Shown here: positions 26,581 through 36,000 of the stretch, piece by piece
How positions within the stretch are numbered: the first letter of the stretch is position 1
Layout of the letters: every line of letters begins with the position of its first letter
NCBI GenBank assembly: GCA_024275565.1
Contig: JAJRYY010000013.1
Coordinates: 1 to 40,699, forward strand
Direction: 5' to 3'
DNA from: Planctomycetota bacterium
GTDB lineage: Bacteria > Planctomycetota > Phycisphaerae > UBA1845
Length of the DNA stretch: 40,699 bases
Position numbers and translations under genes: made by a program
Notes under the pieces: generated by a model
Seen by the model: only the letters and a program-made list of their open reading frames with translations
Database searches by the model: none
Told to the model about the DNA's origin: nothing

Positions 26581-28476
26581 ATGCGGTGGGCTGTCATGGT
26601 TGTTGTGCTGGGTTGTCTGTGTACACAGGTTTTGGCGCTGGCTTCAGAGACGCCTGCGCAACAAGATAACAATACTGCAAAACATGGTAGTCATGCTTCG
26701 GATCTGTGGCAGACGACGGCTGAGGCGACGGATTATGCGGAGACGAGTACTTATGATGCGTGTATGGCGTATTGCCAACGTCTCGCACGTTCATCGGACT
26801 GGGTGCGAATGGAGCCTTTCGGGCGTAGTGCTGCTGGCAAACCGATGCCCCTGCTGATCGTTTCCAGGAGCGGTGAATTTCGCCCGCGTTCCCTGCAGCG
26901 GAAGGGGAAGGTTGTCGTGCTTCTCCAGAATTGCATCCACGCCGGCGAGTGTGCGGGCAAGGAGGCGTCCTTGGCGCTGGTGCGGGATATGGTCGTCACG
27001 AAAGAGAAATCCGTCCTTCTGGACAATGTCGTTTTGCTGGTCATGCCGATTTTCAATGTCGATGGTCACGAGCGGATGGGCGAGCACCACCGTGTGAATC
27101 AGCAGGGTCCGAACACGATGGGCTGGCGTGTTACGGGCAACAATCTCAATCTGAACCGCGACTATCTCAAGGCGGACACGGTCGAGATGCGGGAATGGCT
27201 TGGCGTATGGGACACATGGAAGCCGCATCTCTTCTTCGATAACCACACCACAAATGGTAGCGATCATCAGTACCAGTTGCTCTATGCCTCCGCGACCCAT
27301 GGTGGGATTGATACCGACCCTGCCATCGCCTCCTGGGTCACCGATGTTCTCTACCCCTTTGTATTGCCAAGGATGGAAGCGGACGGCCACACGGTCATGC
27401 CCTACTTTGGTCTTAACGACCGGTTCGACCCTGGTAAAGGTGTTCGAGGGTCTCAATCATTTTCGCCGCGTTTTTCCACCGGGTATTCGGGGTTGTGCAA
27501 CCGCCCCTCGATTCTCATGGAAGCCCACGCCCTCAAACCTTTCAGGCAGCGCGTCCGCTCGACGTATGACTTTATGGTCCATGCCCTTGAGCAGGTCAAT
27601 GCAAACCCCGGGCAACTGCTCGACGCGATTGCCGAAGCCGATCAGCGGACGACCGATCGACGCGGTGCCGGTAAGGATGGGCGTATCGTACTCGGAATGG
27701 AAGGTGCGAAAGAGCATGCATCCTCGCGTGGATCATCATCGCGTGAATCATCCTCGCCCGCCCCCTTCGTGTTCAAAGGTTACGGTGTGACCAGGCGCTC
27801 CAGCGATCTGCTCGGAACAGAGGTGCTGGAATACACGAAGCAACCCGTGGACTATCCATCGCGATATGAAGATGCGGTGACGGTTTCGTTGTCGGTTGAG
27901 GCGCCTTATGCCTATGTTTTTCCGCCGCAATGGCGAATCGTGGCTGACCGGCTTGTGTGGCATGGCGTGAAGTTTCATCGGTTGATTCTGCCGAAGCGTA
28001 TTTCTGTGGAGGTGACCCGGTTCGAGGATGTCACCTTTGCAGAACGCCCCTATGAAGGTCATCATCGCCCGAGCTACACCGTGCAGCGATCTGTGGAAGT
28101 ACGAGACATTCCGGCTGGCTGGCTGATTGTTCCGATGGATCAGCCGGCTGCGAAAATTGCAGCCCACATCCTTGAGCCCGAAGCCGGTGATTCGCTGGTG
28201 GCGTGGGGATATTTCAATGCTATCTTCGAGCAGAAGGAATATGCAGAAAGCTATATTTTTGAGTCGATGGCCCGTCAGATGGTGGATGACGACCCCTCGT
28301 TGAAAGTGGAATTCGAGCGGCGTCTTCAAGAGGACGAGTCTTTCGCCAACAGTTCATGGCAGCGATTAAATTTCTTTTACAAACGATCGAAATATTGGGA
28401 CGCTGCCCACAATCGATACCCCATCATGCGCGTCATGGGTGAACACGCATACAAAACGCTCACCGAACAGCGATGA
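26581..28476 (+). CDS. Exported M14-family zinc carboxypeptidase-like protein
   Basis: The 631-residue product has a signal peptide (MRWAVMVVVLGCLCTQVLALA) and an M14 peptidase domain. The first zinc motif is HAGE (His120, Glu123, in QNCIHAGECAGKEAS), followed by NVDGHERMGEHHRVNQ, the segment FFDNHTTNGSDHQYQL with the third ligand, and LMEAHALK supplying the likely catalytic Glu. The C-terminal half (about 400-631) is not recognised and may be a substrate-binding domain. ATG 26581 is set by AAGGAGG eight bases upstream, not the longer open frame from 26488. A 15-bp repeat (27724-27753) encodes a Ser-rich SSRGSSSRESSS linker. It overlaps the next gene by ATGA. Confidence 0.9.
   Translation: MRWAVMVVVLGCLCTQVLALASETPAQQDNNTAKHGSHASDLWQTTAEATDYAETSTYDACMAYCQRLARSSDWVRMEPFGRSAAGKPMPLLIVSRSGEFRPRSLQRKGKVVVLLQNCIHAGECAGKEASLALVRDMVVTKEKSVLLDNVVLLVMPIFNVDGHERMGEHHRVNQQGPNTMGWRVTGNNLNLNRDYLKADTVEMREWLGVWDTWKPHLFFDNHTTNGSDHQYQLLYASATHGGIDTDPAIASWVTDVLYPFVLPRMEADGHTVMPYFGLNDRFDPGKGVRGSQSFSPRFSTGYSGLCNRPSILMEAHALKPFRQRVRSTYDFMVHALEQVNANPGQLLDAIAEADQRTTDRRGAGKDGRIVLGMEGAKEHASSRGSSSRESSSPAPFVFKGYGVTRRSSDLLGTEVLEYTKQPVDYPSRYEDAVTVSLSVEAPYAYVFPPQWRIVADRLVWHGVKFHRLILPKRISVEVTRFEDVTFAERPYEGHHRPSYTVQRSVEVRDIPAGWLIVPMDQPAAKIAAHILEPEAGDSLVAWGYFNAIFEQKEYAESYIFESMARQMVDDDPSLKVEFERRLQEDESFANSSWQRLNFFYKRSKYWDAAHNRYPIMRVMGEHAYKTLTEQR
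27724..27753 (+). repeat. 15-bp coding tandem duplication
   Basis: Two units (27724-27738, 27739-27753; TCGCGTGGATCATCA type, two changes) encode a Ser-rich linker in the peptidase. The frame is kept. Confidence 0.85.
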
Positions 28477-29435
28477 GTCGCGATGCAGCCGGACAGGGCG
28501 TTTCCCCTATGTCTGCAGGGAATAGCGAAGAAGATGCCGCCCGGCGAGAAACGCGTATCGGCGTCGTCTACGCCTTGGCAGCCTACCTCTCGTGGGGTCT
28601 GGTGCCGATCTACTTCAAATCTGTGTCTGAAGCTCCTGCGCTGGAAGTGCTCGCCCACCGCGTCCTGTGGGCGACTCCGATGCTCTACGCGATTCTCGCA
28701 TGGCGGGGGCGTCTGGGGGTGTGGAAAGAGACCGTCCGCGATCGTCGAACGCTGGCGACACTGCTCATTACCACCGTTATCATCGCCACCAACTGGCTGA
28801 TTTTCATCTGGGCGGTCGCGAACGATCGACTTCTTGAAGCAAGCCTCGGGTACTTTATCAACCCGCTGTTCAGTGTCGTCCTGGGGGTGGTTTTCCTCCG
28901 CGAAAAACTCCGACGGTTGCAGTGGATCAGCGTATCATTGGCTGCCCTCGGTGTTGCCTTGCTTGCCGTCGGGCATGGACAATTTCCGTGGGTTTCGCTC
29001 GCATTGGCTGGTTCGTTCGGCATGTACGGGCTGCTCCGAAAAACTGTGCGGGCAGAGGGTATGGTTGGTTTGTCGGTCGAAACGCTCGTCCTCTGGCCAG
29101 CCGCCACCATCTACATTGTCTGCGTGAGCGTGAATGGGTCGGCTGTATTTGGGAGCGGTTCTAAGATCACGTTGCTTCTGATGGCTGCCGGCGTCGTGAC
29201 AGCCCTCCCGCTGATCTGGTTCACGAACGCCGCCCGTCGATTGCGGTTGGCCACCGTTGGTTTCCTGCAATACCTCGCACCGACTGGGCAGTTCCTCCTG
29301 GCGGTCGTGGCCTACAACGAACCCTTCACGCGTGCCCACGCCGTCACCTTCGGACTTATCTGGACCGCTCTGTTCATTTACTCCGTGGAATCCGCCATTA
29401 TCTCCCGGCGTGCGTATGCAACGGTTCGAGCATGA
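28473..29435 (+). CDS. rarD: RarD-like EamA-family permease
   Basis: The 320-residue membrane protein has about ten hydrophobic helices and the RarD pattern: GVVYALAAYLSWGLVPIYFK, EVLAHRVLWA, NWLIFIWAVANDRLLEASLGYFINPLFSVVLGVVFLREKL, and QYLAPTGQFLLAV near the C-terminus. RarD is a drug/metabolite-superfamily transporter associated with chloramphenicol resistance by name; the physiological substrate is unknown. The start overlaps the peptidase stop as ATGA, so the two are co-translated; an internal ATG at 28509 is also possible because the first 12 residues are not conserved-looking. Confidence 0.93.
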   Translation: MSRDAAGQGVSPMSAGNSEEDAARRETRIGVVYALAAYLSWGLVPIYFKSVSEAPALEVLAHRVLWATPMLYAILAWRGRLGVWKETVRDRRTLATLLITTVIIATNWLIFIWAVANDRLLEASLGYFINPLFSVVLGVVFLREKLRRLQWISVSLAALGVALLAVGHGQFPWVSLALAGSFGMYGLLRKTVRAEGMVGLSVETLVLWPAATIYIVCVSVNGSAVFGSGSKITLLLMAAGVVTALPLIWFTNAARRLRLATVGFLQYLAPTGQFLLAVVAYNEPFTRAHAVTFGLIWTALFIYSVESAIISRRAYATVRA

Positions 29436-29491
29436 TGCACGCGCATCGCACGGGTTTCATGGGGAGTGCCAGTGCAAGACACTTTTGGATA

Positions 29492-30016
29492 TTATGGTGA
29501 CTGCACTGGTGGCGAAACGGATGTGTGGTCGTGGATGATTTTCCAGTTGTGTCCGAATCGCCGCAGGACGAGCGAGAAATTGCCGCCCAGATCGGAAAGG
29601 TTCGCCGGGGCGTTGTCGTGCGCAACCGGGGCGTCGTCGTGCGCAGTCGGAGCGTTGTCGGGGTTCGCAGGCGTGGTGTTCTGACGCTTGATATGCCACC
29701 TGCCAAGGACCATCGCCGACGCTTTTCCCAATTCTGAGATGTCGAGATCGGAAAAGGTCAGCTCGCCCATGGCTGCCCGGTTGGGATAACGAGATTTGTA
29801 ACGGTTATAGGTCGCCTGCCAACCGTGTATTGTCTCACCGCCGGAACTGAACGTCAGCTTTTCGGATTTCCAGTAATGCTCCATGAACGCATCGATGTCT
29901 CCGCGGTTCCACGCCTCTGCCTGTATCTGCAGAACCGTTTCGATGCTGCTATGTTTGTTGGCAAGTGAGCATCCGGTGGTGATGATTGACGACGACATGG
30001 CCATCATGGCGAACAT
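29492..30016 (-). CDS. Small NTF2/DUF4440-like lipoprotein with repeat insertion
   Basis: ATG 30016 gives 174 residues beginning with a lipoprotein signal (MFAMMAMSSSIITTGC, Cys16). The body resembles the SnoaL/DUF4440 fold: ETVLQIQAEAWNRGDIDAFMEHYWKSEKLTFSSGG at the start and LGGNFSLVLRRFGHNWKIIHDHTS at the end. Between the two halves is an insertion (NPDNAPTAHDDAPVAHDNAP) encoded by a 21-bp tandem repeat, which interrupts the beta-sheet at a turn. The frame extends to 30118 but without a lipoprotein-like start. Function unknown; the gene stands alone, convergent with the permease gene. Confidence 0.75.
   Translation of the reverse strand: MFAMMAMSSSIITTGCSLANKHSSIETVLQIQAEAWNRGDIDAFMEHYWKSEKLTFSSGGETIHGWQATYNRYKSRYPNRAAMGELTFSDLDISELGKASAMVLGRWHIKRQNTTPANPDNAPTAHDDAPVAHDNAPANLSDLGGNFSLVLRRFGHNWKIIHDHTSVSPPVQSP
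29610..29672 (-). repeat. 21-bp coding tandem repeat in the NTF2-like gene
   Basis: Three 21-base units (29610, 29631, 29652) encode repeated H-D-x-A-P segments. The frame is kept. Confidence 0.88.
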
Positions 30017-30379
30017 TGTGCTGTGGTGCGGCGATAATTTATAGATGATCCTATTCTCCGAATCAGGTTTATGTTCCGAACTACGCACCGTTGAGCGACC
30101 GATAAAAAGGTGCCCCAAGGATATTCATTGAACAGTAACAGCATTCGAGAACAGTAACAGCATTCGACCAGCGTACAAATAGCCCGATCTATGGATGCAG
30201 CCAGCGAGTACGTTGACGAATGGGGGCAACAGACCGTGAGAACTGGAAAATTTCCCTGCGACTGGTACAGTTACGGGGAGTGGGTCAAGTTTCAGCTTCG
30301 AGTTACCATGCCTGGTCGCGATTGTTTGGCTTGAGTTAAGAATGCTCGGCCTGGGCAAGATGGTGAAAGGATCGTAACG
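30017..30379. other. Noncoding gap with a perfect 19-bp tandem duplication
   Basis: The gap separates two divergent genes, so promoters for both should lie here, but I see no convincing -35/-10 pair. GAACAGTAACAGCATTCGA occurs twice without change (30130-30148, 30149-30167). Confidence 0.7.
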
Positions 30380-32305
30380 ATGTTCACACGCAAGATTACC
30401 AAACTGCTTCGAGGCAACGCCACGCCTGCTCAGATCATACTGGCTTGTACGCTCGGTACTGCCCTCGGGTTTATGCCCGGATTCGCCCAGGCGCCTGGTC
30501 TGATCGTTTTTCTGGTCTTGGCCCTCATCGTTTCAAATGCAAATATTGCGCTGGTTATCATGATCGCAGCCCCTGCAAAACTGCTGTCGCTCGCTCTTCT
30601 TCCGGTGACATTTTCACTGGGTCGCGTCATTCTCGACGGACCTGCGCAAGGGCTGATGACGACCATGATCAACGCCCCGGTGTTCGCGTTGCTGGGTCTG
30701 GAATATTACGTCACAACGGGGGGTCTGCTGCTGGGGCTGGTCCTTGGACTGGTCGTCGGCATGGCGCTTGTCAAGATCCTTCGCACCTTTCGGGCGACCA
30801 TGGCAGGGTTGGAGCAAAACTCCGAAGCCTACCAGCGCTGGGTCGCAAAGTGGTGGGTTAAGATTCTGCTCTATGTTTTGGTCGGAAAGGGATCGAAAGA
30901 GGAGTATAGCGAGCTGCTCGATCAAAAAGGGAAGGTCGTTCGACCGGTGGGCGTGGTGGTCTGTGTGGCAGTTCTGGGGGCGGTGTTCGTGCTTCAGAGT
31001 TCGCTGGCTGGACCGTTCATCACATCTGCATTGCGAAGCGGTCTTGAGCAGGCCAACGGTGCGACGGTGGACCTCGCACAAGCCGAAATCGATCTTGCAG
31101 GTGGAAGGATGACGCTCAGCGGGCTGGCAGCTGCCGACCCAAACAATCTGGATACCGACCTGTTCCGTGCCGAGACAATAGAGGCCGACATCAGTGCTAC
31201 AAACCTGCTGCGCAAGCGGTTGAAGATTGACCGCATTGTGTTTACCAATGCTCGCAACGGGGCGAAGCGAGAACAAGCAGGTCGGATCGTTGGTCATCGA
31301 CCTGCACCGCGGAAAGCAGTTGAGGCCCGTCCTGGCGAGAAGCTGCTCGGGGACTACCTGGGGGATGCGCCGAAGTGGCAGTCGAAACTCTCTCAGATTA
31401 ACCGCTGGATCGAAAAGCTCTCCGGCCCGTCGCAGGATGCTCCGGCCAATGAGGGTCAACCCGCCGGTGAAACCCTCAGTGATCGGCTGCAGCGTGAAGC
31501 AGCCCAACTTGGATATGCCCGGGTCGCAGCCAGTCACCTCATTGAGGGGTCACCACAGTTGACAATCGGTGAGCTGATTGCAAATGGCATTGAAACCGAT
31601 GCGTTTTCTGGCGAGACCATTGATCTCAAAGCAAGCAATATTTCGACGCAGCCTTATCTTCTGGACGAATCACCGACCGTCAGTCTGACCACCAGCAGGA
31701 AGACACTCGACGTGACCCTCACCATCGGAATGGGTGCAGAGGGCGGCGGTATGAGTGCGATCAACTTTGCGTACCGAGGGTTGCCCGTAGACCGTATCGC
31801 ATCAAGTCTCGCTGTGGGTGGCAGGCAGCCGATTTCCGGTGGTACGATCGATGTTCAGCTTGACGGTACTATCAAAACACTTGGTGGTGCAACCATTGAC
31901 ATGCCCCTGTCCATCACGCTCCACAACACAACCGTTGCAGTTTCTGGTGCTGGTTCCGCGCCGATTGAGGAGATGACGATCCCCCTGAGCCTGCGCGGAC
32001 CGATCGACAATCCACGACTGCGACTGGATGATGCCAAGCTCGCCGATGCACTCGTGGCTGCTGGAGCAGGCGTGCTGGCGGGTGAGGTTCGCAACCAGGC
32101 CGACAAGGCCATTGGCGATGCCCTGTCCAACGTGAGCATGCCGGAGGGCGTGCCAGCCATCGACCTGGGCAAAGGGCTTCCGGGACTGGGTGGCGGGAAA
32201 GATGCGGAGAAGGACGATTCAGACCCCAAGAAGCAAAAAGGCAGTGGTCTCAAGGATGCAGCCAAGGGCCTGACAGATGGTTTGTTCGGGAAGAAAAAGG
32301 ATTGA
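30380..32305 (+). CDS. TIGR03546-TIGR03545-like fused envelope protein
   Basis: The 641-residue protein has an N-terminal membrane part (about 1-150; ACTLGTALGFMPGFAQAPGLIV, several helices) resembling the small TIGR03546 family. After another helix (GVVVCVAVLGAVFVLQSSLAG, about 192-212) comes a long periplasmic part resembling TIGR03545, an AsmA-like group: VDLAQAEIDLAGGRMTLSGL and later ISGGTIDVQLDGTIKTLGGA. In proteobacteria these two families are, as I recall, separate neighbouring genes of unknown function found only in bacteria with an outer membrane; here they are one chain. A role in lipid or envelope traffic is inferred from the AsmA likeness. ATG 30380 has GAAAGGA upstream. The Lys/Asp-rich C-terminus (KKDSDPKKQK type) ends in a stop-copying repeat. 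Confidence 0.7.
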   Translation: MFTRKITKLLRGNATPAQIILACTLGTALGFMPGFAQAPGLIVFLVLALIVSNANIALVIMIAAPAKLLSLALLPVTFSLGRVILDGPAQGLMTTMINAPVFALLGLEYYVTTGGLLLGLVLGLVVGMALVKILRTFRATMAGLEQNSEAYQRWVAKWWVKILLYVLVGKGSKEEYSELLDQKGKVVRPVGVVVCVAVLGAVFVLQSSLAGPFITSALRSGLEQANGATVDLAQAEIDLAGGRMTLSGLAAADPNNLDTDLFRAETIEADISATNLLRKRLKIDRIVFTNARNGAKREQAGRIVGHRPAPRKAVEARPGEKLLGDYLGDAPKWQSKLSQINRWIEKLSGPSQDAPANEGQPAGETLSDRLQREAAQLGYARVAASHLIEGSPQLTIGELIANGIETDAFSGETIDLKASNISTQPYLLDESPTVSLTTSRKTLDVTLTIGMGAEGGGMSAINFAYRGLPVDRIASSLAVGGRQPISGGTIDVQLDGTIKTLGGATIDMPLSITLHNTTVAVSGAGSAPIEEMTIPLSLRGPIDNPRLRLDDAKLADALVAAGAGVLAGEVRNQADKAIGDALSNVSMPEGVPAIDLGKGLPGLGGGKDAEKDDSDPKKQKGSGLKDAAKGLTDGLFGKKKD

Positions 32306-32334
32306 CCGGTTTGTTCGGCGAGCAAAAGGACTGA
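32271..32334 (+). repeat. Approximately 30-bp duplication beginning with the stop codon
   Basis: A unit starting with TGA and containing GGTTTGTTCGG and AAAAGGA occurs at 32271-32302 (coding) and 32303-32331 (noncoding), followed by the start of a third (TGACAGGTT). The stop codon of the fusion gene (32303-32305) is the first triplet of the second copy. Confidence 0.85.
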
Positions 32335-32633
32335 CAGGTTGCATCCATCCGTTTTCCTTTGTCTGTAGCTTGCTTCCACGGATTAAGTATGTAGAATCTC
32401 CGTTCTGATTTCCAATAAACAGGCGACATGCTCGTAAACAGGCGAGATGTCTCGCAGGTACAATTGGAGGGATGGTGCTGTGGATTGTGACCAGTATTAT
32501 GGGACGTGATCTGATGTTGCAGCACTATTCTGTTGCAGCGCTATTCTGTTCGTAGTAAGCTGCGGAGCGGTGGTATGTTCCAGTCTGCGGAGCAGTAGTG
32601 TGTTCGGTTCCCGTGGATCCGGGAATGGATATT
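32306..32633 (+). other. Noncoding gap with three further tandem duplications
   Basis: No gene is seen. It holds an imperfect 19/20-bp pair (32416-32454, AAACAGGCGACATGCTCG type), a 16-bp pair (32516-32531 and 32532-32547, GTTGCAGCACTATTCT type) and a 25-bp pair (32560-32584 and 32585-32609, CTGCGGAGC type), then the tRNA gene. Confidence 0.8.
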
Positions 32634-32707
32634 GGCGGCGTGCCCAAGTGGCCTAAGGGGACGGATTGCAAATCCGTTATGCGTGGGTTCGAATCCCACC
32701 GCCGCCT
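32634..32707 (+). tRNA. tRNA-Cys (anticodon GCA)
   Basis: The 74-base cloverleaf is complete: acceptor GGCGGCG pairs fully with CGCCGCC, anticodon stem ACGGA/TCCGT encloses the loop TTGCAAA with GCA at its centre, and the T arm is GTGGG-TTCGAAT-CCCAC. The discriminator base is T (U), as expected for cysteine. CCA is not encoded. No duplicate of its 3' end is seen nearby, so it does not mark an integrated element in this window. Confidence 0.97.
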
Positions 32708-33073
32708 GTCAGAAACGCCCCTGTGTGTCGAAAATTGCGGTGTTTCGGGGTTTCGGAGTTGCAGGCCTGAATGTCGCAGAAATGTCGCAGTGCGATTGTG
32801 GTAAGGAATCACCCGATCCTTCGCTTCATCGCTGACGATCCGCGGTTGTCTTCTTTTTTCCTTATTCCCACGCCCACTCACTTGTCACTCAGCTATTGCT
32901 CCCGCGCCCGCTCATTTGTCGCACTGTCTGCGACCGGTCTGAGCAGGCGTCTACAACCAGTGGCCTGCAACCGGTCGCCTGCAACCGGGCGCCTGCACCC
33001 GAAGGCCGCAAAAGTTTCACTTCACTATGCCCCTCAGGGTATCGCCAAGGGGTGGGGATAAACGTCGCCATGC
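32708..33073 (+). other. Noncoding gap after tRNA-Cys with a 14-bp tandem repeat
   Basis: No gene or clear terminator is seen. Four 14-base units (32949, 32963, 32977, 32991; core GCCTGCAACCGGTC) lie about 70 bases beyond the 3' end of the efflux pump gene, which is read on the other strand. A looser pair of CGCCCACTCACTTGTCACT-type segments lies around 32870-32925. Confidence 0.8.
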
Positions 33074-36000
33074 TCAAATCGGTGCGGCTGGGAGTGTGTG
33101 TCCGATCTGATCTATCTCGCTTTCGATCTCGACGGGTGATTCTGCGGCGACCGGTTGCGCGAAGCGTACGAATAATGACGGGACTACGATCATGTTCAGG
33201 AAGGTCGAGGAGATCAGGCCGAACAGGATGACCATGGCCATTGGGCTTAGAATTTCCTTCCCGGGCTGGTCGCCGCCAATCACGAGTGGGACGAGGGCGA
33301 GTCCTGACCCCATGGCAGTCATGAGAATGGGTGCCAGTCGCTCCATCGCGCCGCGCCGGACAGCTTCTGTGAAATCGGTGACGCCTTCAAAGCGCTGGAG
33401 GTGTCGGATGTGGGAGACCATCATGATGCCATTGCGTGCGGCGATGCCGAAAACACCGATGAAACCGATGAGCGAGGCTACGGAGAGGACGCCTCCGGAA
33501 AGGGAAACGCCGACGACGCCCCCGATGAGTGCGAGCGGTAAGTTCAGCATGATGAGCATTGCGTCGCGGAGGCTTCGGAATACGACGTGGAGCAGGAAGC
33601 CAATGCCGACGAAAACGGTCAGTCCCAGTATCAGGAGTCTGCGTCTGGTTTGTTCTGCGCTCTCGAATTGTCCGCCATATTCGACGTAATATCCGTGTGG
33701 CAGATCGACCTGCCGGGCGATTGTGCGGCGGATGTCATCGACGACGCTGCCGAGGTCGCGTTCTGCGACATTGCACTGGACGATGATGCGCCGCTGAGCG
33801 TTTTCTCGCATGATGAGGTTTGGGCCTCGCTCCTCGGTGATGGTTGCGATGGCTTTGAGGGGTATCTTCATGTGTGTGTGGGTATCGACCTGTACTTCTC
33901 GGACTTCGCGTGAGGATGCATTCATCCACGACGTGGGTTCGCTGCTGTTGCTGACGGTGTTATCGACGCGGACTATGAGATCGAATGTTTTGCGTCCTTC
34001 CAGAATTTGTGTGACCTGGACGCCCTGGAATGCTGCTTCGAGGGCGTCGGCTGCGTCGCTGGTGGTGAGCCCGAATCGTGCCATGGCTGATCGATCGAAC
34101 TCTATGCGCAGCGTGGGGATGTCTGTCTGCTGTTCTGTTGAGAGGTCCACGACGCCTGGGATGGTTCGGATGCTGGTTTCGACCTTGTCTGCGATGGATC
34201 GCAATTTGTTGAGATCTGTTCCGAAGATTTTAATGGCGATGTTGGCGCGTGTTCCTGAGAGCATGTGGTCGACGCGATGGCCTATGGGTTGTCCGAAGGT
34301 GGTTTGCACGCCGGGGATTGCTGCGAGGCTGTTTCTGAGCGCTTCGAGAAGTTCTGCTTTGGTGCGTCTTTTTTGTCCGAGTCTCAGTGGAGCGTCCATG
34401 TCGAGGGTGAGGTCGATCTCGCTCGCCTCGACGCCCTGGACGTGCTCGTCCTGCTCTGCGCGTCCGGTTCGCCTTCCGATGGCTTTGATTTCCGGGTGTT
34501 GCATGAGTGTTTTCTGGACGATGTTGGCCAGCTTGTCGCTCTCTTCCAGTGACGTTCCAGGAAGGGTGACGATACCGACGACGAGCGCTCCCTCGTTGAA
34601 TTCCGGGAGGAAGCTGCGTCCCTGGGATGCACCGATGACGCCGGCCATGGCGAGCATGAACAGGGTTGGTATGGTGACCATCCAGGGGTGACGCATCGCC
34701 CATCTTAGAGGTTTGTCGTAGATTCGCTTGAGGACTCGGACGATCCAGGGTTCTGTTGTCCGTGTGACGGTTGAGCTTGTGGGGAGGAGGTAGTAGCTTA
34801 GTGCGGGTGTGACGGTGAGTGCGACGACGAGAGAAGCTGCCAGGGAGACCATGAAGGCGAGGCCTAGTGGTTGCAGAAGTCGGCCTTCGACGCCTGAGAG
34901 GAAGAAGAGGGGAACGAAGACGAGCAGGATGATGAGTGTTGCGAAGACGATGGACGCGCGCACTTCGACGCTTGCTTTGTAGATGATTTCGATGGGTGGG
35001 CGTTTTTTGTCGTCGGGGAGTGCGGCGTTTTCGCGTAATCTGCGGACGATGTTTTCCACGTCGATGATGGCATCGTCGACCAGGGCTCCGATCGCGATGG
35101 CCATCCCGCCGAGGGTCATGGTGTTGATGCTTGCCCCGAACCCCTTCAGGGCGAGGACTGTGACGATGAGGGAGATTGGGATGGCGAGTAGTGTGATGAT
35201 GCTGGACCTCATGCTGGCGAGGAATACGATCACGACGAATATGACCATGATGCCGCCATCCCGGAGGGCTTCGATTGTGTTGTGAATCGAAATCTGGATG
35301 AAATTGGCCTGTCGGAAGAGGTTTTTGTTGATGTACATGCCGTCTGGAAGTGACGCCTGCATCACGTCCAGTGCTTCATCGAGGGTATGTGTGAGCGTGA
35401 GGGTGTTGGTTCCGGGTTGTTTCTGGATGGCGAGGATGACGGCGGGTTCGGTGATCGGTTCCCAGTTCGGTCCGCGACGTGAGGCTGCTCCTGTACCGCG
35501 TTTGATGGCGGGACCGATTTGCACCACACCGAGGTCGGAGACTCGGACGGGTGCGTCGTTGCGTAGTGCGACGACTGTGTCGGAAATGTCGCGTATTGTC
35601 TGAATTCGTCCGAAACCCTGAAGGATGGATTCCTGCCCGCCCTGGACGAGGAATCCGGCGGAGACATTTTCATTTGCGTCCTTGAGCGTTTCAACAACCT
35701 GGCGCATGCTCAGGTTGTAGGCTCTGAGTCGCTGGGAGGATAATACGACCTGATATTGCTTCTCATCGCCGCCGATGGGCGTGACTTGTGAGACGCCGGG
35801 GATGGAGAGGATTCTTCTGCGCAGATCGGTCGTGGCGAGCGTCCGAAGTTTCATCGGTCCGTGTCTGTCTGAGGATAGCGAGATGAACAGGATTTCGCCC
35901 ATGATGGATGAGATGGGGGCGAGGAGTGGCGGTTCGACCTGTGGTGGCAGCTTGCTGGAGACAGTGCTCAATCGTTCGTTGACAGTCTGGCGGGCGCGAT

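Noticed and set aside
32634-32707. tRNA-Cys as the attachment site of an integrated element
   Set aside because: No repeat of the tRNA 3' end and no integrase gene were found on either side.
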